From positions 2,378,001 to 2,442,000 of the forward strand of contig NZ_CP110257.1 of the NCBI RefSeq assembly GCF_026013905.1: a DNA stretch of 64,000 nucleotides. Reading direction: 5' to 3'. Positions within the stretch are counted from its first letter, which is position 1. Every line of letters starts with the position of its first letter. This stretch comes from Schlegelella aquatica. Lineage in GTDB: Bacteria; Pseudomonadota; Gammaproteobacteria; Burkholderiales; Burkholderiaceae_C. This document shows, in pieces, positions 47,481 through 54,746 of this stretch. The position numbers were made by a program, and so were the translations under genes. The notes beneath the pieces were generated by a model. The model was not told the origin of the DNA, made no database searches, and saw only the letters and a list, made by a program, of their open reading frames with translations.

Positions 47481-49295
47481 TCACGCCTCCCACGTGGGCG
47501 TGGCCCGCAGCACCTCGTCGAGCGTGGTCAGCCCCTCGGCCACCTTCATTGCGCCCGCCAGCCGCAGCGGTCGCATACCGTCTTGCGCGGCCTGTTGTCG
47601 CATTCGGGACAAGTCCGGGGTGGCGTTGACGAGCGCCTTGAAGGGCTCGGTCACCGTCAGCAGCTCGTACAGCCCCGCACGGCCGCGAAAGCCGGTCATG
47701 CGGCACTCGATGCAGCCCACCGGCTTGTAGGGCCTGAACTGTCCGTTCATGCGCCACGGTTGGATGGCCTGGTCGAGCGTGTCCTTCGAGAACTGCTCGT
47801 CCGGGCGCTTGCAATGCGGGCACAGCGTGCGCACCAGGCGTTGCGCCAGCACACCGAGCACCGTCGCGTTGATGAGGTACGGCGGCACGCCCAGGTCGAG
47901 CAGCCGGGTGATGGCCGAGGGCGCGTCGTTGGTGTGCAAGGTGGTGAACACCAGGTGACCGGTCAGGGCCGCCTGGATGGCCATCTCGGCCGTCTCCAGG
48001 TCGCGCACCTCGCCGACCATGATGATGTCTGGGTCCTGGCGCATCAGCGCCCGCAGTCCGTTGGCGAAGTTCAGATCGAGCTGCGGCTGCACCTGCGTCT
48101 GGTTGAAGGCCGGCTCGATCATCTCGATCGGGTCTTCGATCGTGCAGACGTTGACTTCGTCGGTCGCGAGGCGCTTGAGCGTGGAATACAGCGTCGTCGT
48201 CTTGCCCGAGCCCGTCGGGCCGGTGACCAGGATCACCCCGTGCGGCTGGGAGACGAGATGCTCCCAACGCTGCGCGTCGTGAGCGCCGAACCCCAGTGCG
48301 TCCAGCGACTTGACGGTGGATTCCGGGTCGAAGATGCGCATCACCAGCTTCTCGCCGAAGGCGGTCGGCAAGGTGGACAGGCGCATTTCCACTTCTTCGC
48401 CCTTGGGGTTGCGCGTCTTGATGCGTCCGTCCAGCGGCCGGCGCTTTTCGACCACGTCCATGCGGCCCAGCAGCTTGATGCGGCTGGTCATCGCGGCCAT
48501 CACCGACAAGGGCAGCTGGTAGACGGTGTGCATCACCCCGTCGATGCGGAAGCGGATCGCCCCCATCTCGCGGCGAGGTTCGAGGTGGATGTCCGAGGCG
48601 CGCTGGTCGAAGGCGTACTGCCACAGCCAATCGACCACCTGCACGACGCCCGCATCGTTCGCGTCCAGCTGCTTGGCCTTGCCCAGTTCGACCAGTTGCT
48701 CGAAGTTGGCGGGGCCGGCCACCTCGCCCGTCTTCTGCGCCGCGCGCACCGACTTGGCGAGCGTGTAGAACTCGGTGGTGTAGCGCTGCACCTCGCTCGG
48801 GCTGGCAACCACGAGCTTGATCGGCTTGCGGGTGTGGGCCTCGATCTCGGGCAGCCAGTCGGTGTCGAAGGGCTCGCAGGTGGCGATGGTGATCTCGCGC
48901 GCGCCCACGTCCACCGGCAGCGCGCGGTGCCGCTCGGCATAGGTGATCGACATCACGTCGGCGATGCGCCCCACGTTGACCTTGAGCGGGTCGATCCGCA
49001 GGTACTCCTTGCCGGCGCGCGCGGCCAGCCACTGCGTCAGGCCCTCGACATCGAGCGCCGTGCCGCTGCGCGCGTCGGTGATGCCGACGTTGGCCAGCCG
49101 CACCAGCGGATGCTGCGCGCTGTCGCCCGCGGCCAGGCGTTGCGAGATGCGCTGAGCCTCCTCGGGCGTGAGCGCTCCGTCCTCGCGCAGCCACGCGACG
49201 AGCACGCGCCAGTCGAGCCGGCCCTTGAATCGGGAGCGGGCAGCTTTCGCGGAAGAAGACGAGGAAGAAACCACAGTGCCAGCGGTCAAGTTCAC
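47481..49295 (-). CDS. GspE/PulE/PilB-type secretion ATPase
   Basis: A 604-residue hexameric AAA-like ATPase of the type II secretion/type IV pilus family. N-terminal GspE-N domain (about 60-180), then SDIHLEP (234-240), Walker A GPTGSGKT (359-366), Asp box CTIEDPIE, Walker B IIMVGEVRDLETAEMA, His box FTTLHTNDA, and a tetracysteine zinc site (CPHCK ... CIECR). It is a complete GspE-like motor, yet no gspD, F, G or pil gene is adjacent. The upstream genes are a methyltransferase-like gene and glycosylase in the same direction. Confidence 0.9.
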   Translation of the reverse strand: MNLTAGTVVSSSSSSAKAARSRFKGRLDWRVLVAWLREDGALTPEEAQRISQRLAAGDSAQHPLVRLANVGITDARSGTALDVEGLTQWLAARAGKEYLRIDPLKVNVGRIADVMSITYAERHRALPVDVGAREITIATCEPFDTDWLPEIEAHTRKPIKLVVASPSEVQRYTTEFYTLAKSVRAAQKTGEVAGPANFEQLVELGKAKQLDANDAGVVQVVDWLWQYAFDQRASDIHLEPRREMGAIRFRIDGVMHTVYQLPLSVMAAMTSRIKLLGRMDVVEKRRPLDGRIKTRNPKGEEVEMRLSTLPTAFGEKLVMRIFDPESTVKSLDALGFGAHDAQRWEHLVSQPHGVILVTGPTGSGKTTTLYSTLKRLATDEVNVCTIEDPIEMIEPAFNQTQVQPQLDLNFANGLRALMRQDPDIIMVGEVRDLETAEMAIQAALTGHLVFTTLHTNDAPSAITRLLDLGVPPYLINATVLGVLAQRLVRTLCPHCKRPDEQFSKDTLDQAIQPWRMNGQFRPYKPVGCIECRMTGFRGRAGLYELLTVTEPFKALVNATPDLSRMRQQAAQDGMRPLRLAGAMKVAEGLTTLDEVLRATPTWEA

Positions 49296-49350
49296 TACCC
49301 TCCGATCACGACGCGACGACCTGCGGCAAGGCAGGACGCGCCGCCGGCGC

Positions 49351-50118
49351 TCACGGATGCCAGCGTTTCATCATCCGCAACCACTTGCCGGCCGGCAAAG
49401 CGAATCGAGTTTCGATGTTTTCGGCGCGGGCGGCAAGCTCGGCGCGCGGGGGCACCGCCAGCTCCTTCGTGGCCAACACCACGGTATTGCCCTCTTTCGT
49501 GGGCCGCAAGACCCAGATCGCCTCCTCGCCGAAGGCGGCCGCGATGCGCTGGACCGAGCGCTCGAAGCTCGCGTCGCGCCCGAACAAATTGACGCTCATC
49601 ACCCCGCCCGGCGCCAGCAGCCGGTGGCAGCCGCGGTAGAAACTCTCGTCGTCGAGCACGGGGCTGGCCGCCTCGTGGTCGTAGAGATCGACGCACAGCA
49701 CGTCGGCACTGGCCTCCAGCTCGGGCTGCCGCACGTACAGGCCCGCGTCGCCTTCGATCACGGTGAGCCGCTCGTCGTCCAGCGGCAGGCGGAACCATTG
49801 GCGGCACACCTCGATGACCTGCGGGTTCAGCTCCACCGCGGTGGTGTACATGCGCAGCTTGCGGTGGCAGAACTTGGTGATCGCCGCCGCGCCCAGCCCG
49901 AGTTGCACCGCATGGCCCTCGGTCAGCGCCTGGGGCTCGCGCAGCAGCATCCAGGCCATCATCCGCTGGACGTACTCGAGCTCCAGGTGCAAGGGCTTCT
50001 TGACGCGCATGGCGCCTTGCACCCAAGGCGTGCCGAGGTGCAGGTAGCGCACGCCGTCGCTCTCGGAGACGGTGACGGGCGGCAGGCGCCGGCTGCGGCT
50101 GCGGGTCGAGGCGGTCAT
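49351..50118 (-). CDS. Spermidine-synthase-like (SAM/dcSAM-binding) protein
   Basis: A 255-residue Rossmann-fold protein related to spermidine synthases, with the cofactor loop QLGLGAAAITKF and the following acidic TAVELNP, then VIEGDAGLYV and DVLCVDLYDHEA. It lacks the long N-terminal domain of true SpeE, so aminopropyl transfer is not certain; methyltransferase-like activity is possible. The start at 50118 has AAGGA seven to eleven bases upstream. Another ATG (50130) overlaps the glycosylase stop as ATGA. It is part of the lolC-lolD-tatD chain. Confidence 0.78.
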   Translation of the reverse strand: MTASTRSRSRRLPPVTVSESDGVRYLHLGTPWVQGAMRVKKPLHLELEYVQRMMAWMLLREPQALTEGHAVQLGLGAAAITKFCHRKLRMYTTAVELNPQVIEVCRQWFRLPLDDERLTVIEGDAGLYVRQPELEASADVLCVDLYDHEAASPVLDDESFYRGCHRLLAPGGVMSVNLFGRDASFERSVQRIAAAFGEEAIWVLRPTKEGNTVVLATKELAVPPRAELAARAENIETRFALPAGKWLRMMKRWHP

Positions 50119-50126
50119 CGTGTCCT

Positions 50127-50705
50127 TCATGCGAGACCGTGGGCCGTGAACACCTCTCGCCAGGCTTCGAGCTTGCGCTCGAAGCTCCAGGAGGCGTTCG
50201 CTGGGCTGGTGGACGGCAGCCGATACACCGCGACGCCGAGCGTGCGCGTGTGCCGCATCGCCCGGGCCGACTCGCCCCCGTTGTGCGCGAGCGCCTCCAG
50301 GGCGGGGGCCTCGCGCAGCAGGCGATCGAAGTCGTTGAACTGCGCATCCTCGATCGCGCTGTCCAGGCTGCCCTCGCGCCGGCATTGCGCGTACACGTCC
50401 CAGATGCCCAGGCCGCGCGAGCGCACCACCTCCAGGCGGGCCTCGTAAGGCATCGCGCGCAGGTCCACGCCCCACAGCGCACAGAGGATGGGCCAGAAGT
50501 GATTGCGAGGATGCGCGTAGTACTGCCGTGCGCCGAGCGACGCCACGCTGGGGAAGCTGCCGAGCACCACCAGCCGCGTGTGCGGAGCGAGCACCGGGGG
50601 CAGGCCTCGCAGCCGCTCGACCGCCCCTGTCGCGCGCGCGGGCACCCTCACCTCCTGCCCGGCCCTGCCGCAGCGCAGTGGCGTGTCGGAGCGTCGCGTG
50701 CTCAT
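50127..50705 (-). CDS. DNA-deoxyinosine (hypoxanthine) glycosylase, UDG superfamily
   Basis: A 192-residue uracil-DNA-glycosylase superfamily member of the hypoxanthine-DNA glycosylase type (UDG family 6). The active-site region is VLGSFPSVASLGARQYYAHP followed by RNHFWPIL, and the second motif is LPSTSPANASWSFERKL. It would remove deaminated adenine from DNA. The ATG at 50705 overlaps the tatD stop as ATGA. The frame is open upstream inside tatD without homology. Confidence 0.85.
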   Translation of the reverse strand: MSTRRSDTPLRCGRAGQEVRVPARATGAVERLRGLPPVLAPHTRLVVLGSFPSVASLGARQYYAHPRNHFWPILCALWGVDLRAMPYEARLEVVRSRGLGIWDVYAQCRREGSLDSAIEDAQFNDFDRLLREAPALEALAHNGGESARAMRHTRTLGVAVYRLPSTSPANASWSFERKLEAWREVFTAHGLA

Positions 50706-51526
50706 CGCGCGGCTGCTTCCAAGGCCGCGAGGCGGGGCAGCACGCGGTGTGCGTTGGCGGTCGTCGCCGCGGCCAACTCCTCGACGGCCATGCCGCGCAG
50801 CCCCGCCAAGGTCGCCGCGATGCGCGGCAACTCGGCCGGCTCGTTGCGGTGCGTGTCGCCGAGCGCGCGCTGCGCGGCGGACTTGTACAACCATTGCGGC
50901 GGGATGTCCGGCGCGTCCGTCTCCAGCACCAGGGCCTCCAACGGCAGCGAGGCGGCGAGCCGTCGCAGCTGCAACGCGCGGTCGAACGTCATGGCCCCGC
51001 CGAACCCCAGCGCCACTCCGAGCGAGCCGAAGGCCGCGGCCTGCTGCTCGCTGCCGTTGTAGGCATGGGCGATGCCGCCGGGCACCTCGAGCCGTCGCAA
51101 ACCTTTCAGGACGGCGTCCACCGCGCGGCGCACATGCAGCAGCACGGGCAACTCGAAACGGCGGGCGAGCCGCAACTGCTCCAGGTACAGCCGCTCCTGC
51201 AGGTCATGGTCGAGGTCCGGGACGAAGTGGTCCAGTCCGATCTCGCCGACCGCCACGAGACGCGGATCGGCCCGGTGGCGCTCCAGGGCTTCGGCGAGGC
51301 GGTCGATGACGTCCGGCGACTGCCGCGAGGCGTACAGGGGGTGCACCCCCAATGCGTAGACCGCGTCGTGGGCATGCGCCAGCTCGCGCACCGCGTCCCA
51401 GTCCTCCTCGCCGACGGCGGGGAGGACGAGGCGATGCACGCCGGCCCCTTTCGCACGCGCCACCACCTCGCCCACCTCGAAGGCGAACTCCGGCGCGTCC
51501 AAGTGGCAGTGGGTGTCGATCCACAT
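50702..51526 (-). CDS. TatD-family metal-dependent DNase/hydrolase
   Basis: A 274-residue TIM-barrel amidohydrolase of the TatD family. Metal ligands are visible in IDTHCHLD (residues 3-10), the glutamate in VAVGEIGLDHF, a histidine in LLHVRRA, and the late aspartate in LVLETDAPDIPP. TatD proteins are 3'-5' exonucleases acting on damaged DNA or other phosphodiesters. It starts 46 bases after lolD and is coupled to the glycosylase gene, forming a plausible small DNA-repair segment downstream of the Lol exporter. Confidence 0.9.
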   Translation of the reverse strand: MWIDTHCHLDAPEFAFEVGEVVARAKGAGVHRLVLPAVGEEDWDAVRELAHAHDAVYALGVHPLYASRQSPDVIDRLAEALERHRADPRLVAVGEIGLDHFVPDLDHDLQERLYLEQLRLARRFELPVLLHVRRAVDAVLKGLRRLEVPGGIAHAYNGSEQQAAAFGSLGVALGFGGAMTFDRALQLRRLAASLPLEALVLETDAPDIPPQWLYKSAAQRALGDTHRNEPAELPRIAATLAGLRGMAVEELAAATTANAHRVLPRLAALEAAAR

Positions 51527-51572
51527 GCAGCAACGATACCCGGTTGAAGGCCCGCCCTCGCCGCCGCGGGGA

Positions 51573-52277
51573 TCAGGCCAGACGCCCGCCCACGAGGTGC
51601 AGCACGCGGTCGCAACGGGCGGCGAGGGATTCGTCGTGGGTGACGACGACGAACGCCGTGCCGCGCTGGTGTGCGAGCCCCAGCATCAGCTGGAAGACCG
51701 CGTCCGCCGTGCCGCGGTCGAGGTTGCCCGTCGGTTCGTCGGCGAGCACGCAGGCGGGCCCCGCTGCGAGCGCGCGGGCGATCGCCACGCGCTGGCGCTC
51801 GCCGCCGGACAGCTCCGAGGGCCGGTGCAGCGCCCGCGCGCCCAGCCCCACCTGCTCCAGCATCGCCTGGGCCTGTTGCCGGGCCTCGGCGAGCGGCACG
51901 CGACGGATGCGCAAGGGCATCGCCACGTTGTCGAGCGCCGTGAACTCGGGCAGCAGGTGATGGAACTGATAGACGAACCCGAGGTGCTGGTTGCGCCACA
52001 GCCCCTGCTCGCGCGCACTCATGCCGGAGAAATCGCGCCCGCGCAGCTCGACACGCCCCTCGGTGGGCGCGTCCAGGCCACCGAGCAGATGCAGCAGCGT
52101 GCTCTTGCCGGAGCCCGAAGCGCCGACGATGGCCACCGCCTCCCCGGGGCGCACTTCGAGATCGACCCCCTGGAGCACATGCACGTCCAGCGGCCCTTCG
52201 TGGAACCGCTTCTGCAGACCCGAGGCCCGCAGCACCGGCGCGGCGGCCTGGGGGCTTTGCATGACCCAATCACTCAT
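51573..52277 (-). CDS. lolD: Lipoprotein-releasing ABC transporter ATP-binding protein LolD
   Basis: A 234-residue ABC ATPase with Walker [11 protein letters not shown]-loop [18 protein letters not shown], signature [10 protein letters not shown] and Walker B CVLADEPT, as in LolD of the LolCDE lipoprotein sorting complex. The start MSDWVMQS at 52277 has GGAGG upstream. This start and the preceding DNA are an imperfect second copy of the authentic lolC/lolD junction at 52371-52436. The mature N-terminus is unaffected after residue 14. Confidence 0.92.
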   Translation of the reverse strand: MSDWVMQSPQAAAPVLRASGLQKRFHEGPLDVHVLQGVDLEVRPGEAVAIVGASGSGKSTLLHLLGGLDAPTEGRVELRGRDFSGMSAREQGLWRNQHLGFVYQFHHLLPEFTALDNVAMPLRIRRVPLAEARQQAQAMLEQVGLGARALHRPSELSGGERQRVAIARALAAGPACVLADEPTGNLDRGTADAVFQLMLGLAHQRGTAFVVVTHDESLAARCDRVLHLVGGRLA

Positions 52278-52300
52278 ACCGGAGTGCCTCCGCCGGTTGC
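52235..52300 (-). repeat. Direct repeat B, lolD-proximal copy
   Basis: A 66-bp segment containing the last codons of lolC ([13 protein letters not shown]) and the first 14 codons of lolD. It matches 52371-52436 with two mismatches (52285 and 52294). It carries the functional lolD start. Confidence 0.9.
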
Positions 52301-52413
52301 GCAATGACGGCACCCCGCCCGCCTGCGGCGGTCACCCCTCCGAGAGGGGCCAGGCCTTGCTTGGGGCGGCCCGGCGCGGCGGCCTGGGGGCTTTGCATGA
52401 CCCAATCACTCAT
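52270..52413 (-). CDS. 47-codon bridging frame between lolC and lolD
   Basis: Created by the junction duplication. It starts with the lolD-like [14 protein letters not shown], runs through the 70-bp spacer ([20 protein letters not shown]), and ends with the lolC-like [11 protein letters not shown] and TGA. Its ATG overlaps the lolC stop and its stop overlaps the lolD ATG in the same TATGAGTGA arrangement, with GGAGG upstream of each. It therefore keeps ribosomes moving from lolC to lolD. Whether the peptide is made or useful is unknown. Confidence 0.35.
   Translation of the reverse strand: MSDWVMQSPQAAAPGRPKQGLAPLGGVTAAGGRGAVIAQPAEALRYE
52301..52370. repeat. 70-bp hairpin-bearing spacer between junction copies
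   Basis: Lies exactly between the two copies of direct repeat B. Contains the inverted repeat CCCCTC-CGA-GAGGGG (52335-52349) and a GC-rich arm (TTGGGGCGGC). It is absent from the ordinary lolC-lolD overlap, so it is an inserted or newly made sequence. Confidence 0.6.
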
Positions 52414-52436
52414 ACCGGAGCGCCTCCGCTGGTTGC
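52371..52436 (-). repeat. Direct repeat B, lolC-proximal copy
   Basis: A 66-bp segment holding the true 3' end and stop of lolC and a lolD-like start that now opens the bridging frame. It matches 52235-52300 with two mismatches at an offset of 136 bp. Confidence 0.9.
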
Positions 52437-53662
52437 ACGCGGCTGGCCCGCCAGCTCGGATACAGCGTCGCCACGAACGCCAGCACGAGCGAGATCGCGA
52501 CGATGGGCACGATGTCGGAGGCCTGCGGGTCGCTGGGCATGCGGCTGATGAGATAGATGCTGCTGGGCAGGAAGCTGGCGTTGAAGGCCCGCTCGATGGC
52601 CGGCACGATGACGTCGATGTTGAAGGCCACCGCCAGCCCGAGCAGCAGTCCGCTGGCGGTGCCGATCACACCGGAGGTGGCGCCCTGCACCATGAAGATA
52701 CCCATGATCGAGGCGGGGCTCGCGCCCAGCGTGCGCAGGATGGCGATGTCGGCGCGCTTGTCCGTCACCGTCATGACCAGCGTCGAGACAAGATTGAAGG
52801 CCGCCACCGCGACGATCAGCGTCAGGATGATGAACATCATCCGCTTTTCGAGCTGCACCGCGGCAAACCAGTTGCGGTTCTGCCGCGTCCAGTCGCTGAT
52901 GAGCAGGCTGCCGGTCAGCATCTGCGCCAGCTCGCCCGCCACCTCGCGCGCGCGGTGCACGTCGGCCAGGCGCAACTGCACGCCCGTCGGGCCCTCCACC
53001 CTGAAGAGCTTGGCGGCGTCGTCCAGGTGCATCAAGGCCAGCGCGCTGTCGTACTCGTAGTGGCCGGCCTCGAAGGTGCCGACGACGGTCATCTGCTTGA
53101 GCCGCGGCACCACGCCGGCAGGCGTCACCTGGCCGCTGGGGGCGACCACCGTGATCTTGTCGCCCTCGCGCACGCCGAGCGCCCGGGCCAGCTCGCCACC
53201 GAGCACGATGCCCCACTCCCCGGCCACCAGGCGCGGCAGCACGGTGTCCTCGAGCTGCTGGGCCAGCGGCGTGACCTGCGGCTCTTCTGCGGGCGAGATC
53301 CCCCGCACCAAGGCGCCGCGCATCAGCTCGCCGTGGGCGATCAAGGCCTGGGCCGAGACATAGGGCGCCGCGCCGCGCACCTGCGGATGACGCGCGGCCT
53401 GCTCGGCCACCGCCCGCCAGTCGGGCAGCGCCTGCCCGTCGGCCGCATAGACCTCCACGTGCGAGATCACCGACAGCATGCGGTCACGCACCTCCTTCTG
53501 GAAGCCGTTCATCACCGACAGCACGATGATGAGCGCCGCCACCCCCAGCGCGATGCCGAGCATCGACACGCCCGAGATGAAGGAGATGAAGCCGTTGCGG
53601 CGGGTGGCACGGCCCGCGCGCGTGTAGCGCCAGCCGATCTGCAGTTCGTAAGGCCAGTTCAT
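52406..53662 (-). CDS. lolC: Lipoprotein-releasing ABC transporter permease LolC/E
   Basis: A 418-residue permease with one N-terminal helix (FISFISGVSMLGIALGVAAL), a large periplasmic domain (about 50-265) and three C-terminal helices (MMFIILTLIVAVAAFNLVST and following), ending [12 protein letters not shown]. It has the FtsX-like fold of LolC/LolE; as it is the only permease gene here, it may serve as a LolF-type single permease or pair with a distant partner. The start MNWPYELQIGWRYTRAGR at 53662 is homologous. Its stop lies inside a duplicated junction with lolD. Confidence 0.92.
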   Translation of the reverse strand: MNWPYELQIGWRYTRAGRATRRNGFISFISGVSMLGIALGVAALIIVLSVMNGFQKEVRDRMLSVISHVEVYAADGQALPDWRAVAEQAARHPQVRGAAPYVSAQALIAHGELMRGALVRGISPAEEPQVTPLAQQLEDTVLPRLVAGEWGIVLGGELARALGVREGDKITVVAPSGQVTPAGVVPRLKQMTVVGTFEAGHYEYDSALALMHLDDAAKLFRVEGPTGVQLRLADVHRAREVAGELAQMLTGSLLISDWTRQNRNWFAAVQLEKRMMFIILTLIVAVAAFNLVSTLVMTVTDKRADIAILRTLGASPASIMGIFMVQGATSGVIGTASGLLLGLAVAFNIDVIVPAIERAFNASFLPSSIYLISRMPSDPQASDIVPIVAISLVLAFVATLYPSWRASRVQPAEALRYE

Positions 53663-53788
53663 GAATCGAAAGTACGAGCGCCGCGCGTCGCCGCCGCGGC
53701 AAACAGCCGCCGATGCTAGCAGGCGGGGGACCGCGACGTCGTGCACAGGCGTGTCACGAGGCGGGGGGGCGCCAGGAGCGCGCGCCGC

Positions 53789-53794
53789 GATAAT
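53789..53794 (+). promoter_or_regulatory. Candidate -10 of the rpfE-type gene, 8 nt before its start
   Basis: GATAAT ends eight bases before the ATG at 53803. Transcription would begin at or next to the start codon. A partial GAGG lies between, so a very short leader is also possible. Confidence 0.4.
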
Positions 53795-53802
53795 CGAGGT
53801 CC

Positions 53803-54738
53803 ATGCATCTGCTGATCCCTTTTGCCTCGGCCATGTCCGACGGCTGCCATGAAGTGCTCAAGGACATGGAGCTGCCGGTGCTCTCGAGGCTGCTCGAGCG
53901 GATGACCCCGGTCTCGCGCAACGAGTCCCACGAGTATTCACTCTCCCCCCCCCACGAGCGCGTGCTCGCCGAACTGCTCGGCCTGGCCGGTGCGGACGGG
54001 GCGCTGCCCTGGGCCGCCCATTGGGCCGCTCGCGACGGCATCGAGACCGGGGATCTGAGCTGGGGCTTGCTGACCCCGGCGCACTGGCACGTCGGCACGG
54101 ACCACGTCACGATGCTCGACCCCGGACGCCTCGCGCTCGACGAGGCCGAATCGCGCGCGTTGCTCGAGGCGGTGCGCCACTTGTTCGAGTCCGAAGGCTG
54201 GGCGCTGGTGTGGGGCGCACCCACGCGCTGGTATGCAGCGCACGAAAGCCTCACCGACCTGCCCACCGCCTCGCCCGACCGCGTCATCGGCCGCAACGTG
54301 GACCTGTGGATGCCCGACCACCCGCAAGCGCGGCTGCTGCGCCGGCTGCAAAACGAAGTGCAGATGCTGCTCTACACGCACCCGCTCACCGAGGCACGCC
54401 TGGCGCGCGGCGCCTTGCCGGTGAACTCCTTCTGGCTGAGCGGCTGCGGCCCCCGCCAGCCCGAGCGCCCGCTGGAGGGCTGGCGCGTCGTGTGGGATCT
54501 GCGCGAGGCCAGCCTGAACGAAGACTGGCTCGCCTGGCGCGAGACCTGGCAGCGGCTGGACCACGAGGTGCTGGCCCCGCTGGCCGCCGCGCTCGATCGG
54601 GCCGAGCCGGTGGCGCTCGTCTTGTGCGGCGAGCGTCATGCCGCGCGCTACGAGCCCCGCGCGCGATCGTGGACGACGCGCCTGGTGCAGCGCTTCGCTC
54701 GCCCCGCGCCAGCCACCGACGTGCTCCTCACCCTCTGA
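53803..54738 (+). CDS. RpfE-type protein of unknown function
   Basis: A 311-residue cytoplasmic protein resembling the RpfE-type proteins found beside recJ in Xanthomonas and Burkholderiales (MHLLIPFASAMSDGCHEVLK at the start, LTPAHWHVGTDHVTMLDP in the middle, ALPVNSFWLSGCG near 205-217). It has no signal peptide or membrane helix. The biochemical role is not established. It is directly followed by recJ (8-base gap), so the two are cotranscribed and may be functionally connected. Confidence 0.75.
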   Translation: MHLLIPFASAMSDGCHEVLKDMELPVLSRLLERMTPVSRNESHEYSLSPPHERVLAELLGLAGADGALPWAAHWAARDGIETGDLSWGLLTPAHWHVGTDHVTMLDPGRLALDEAESRALLEAVRHLFESEGWALVWGAPTRWYAAHESLTDLPTASPDRVIGRNVDLWMPDHPQARLLRRLQNEVQMLLYTHPLTEARLARGALPVNSFWLSGCGPRQPERPLEGWRVVWDLREASLNEDWLAWRETWQRLDHEVLAPLAAALDRAEPVALVLCGERHAARYEPRARSWTTRLVQRFARPAPATDVLLTL

Positions 54739-54746
54739 CCGTGCCC

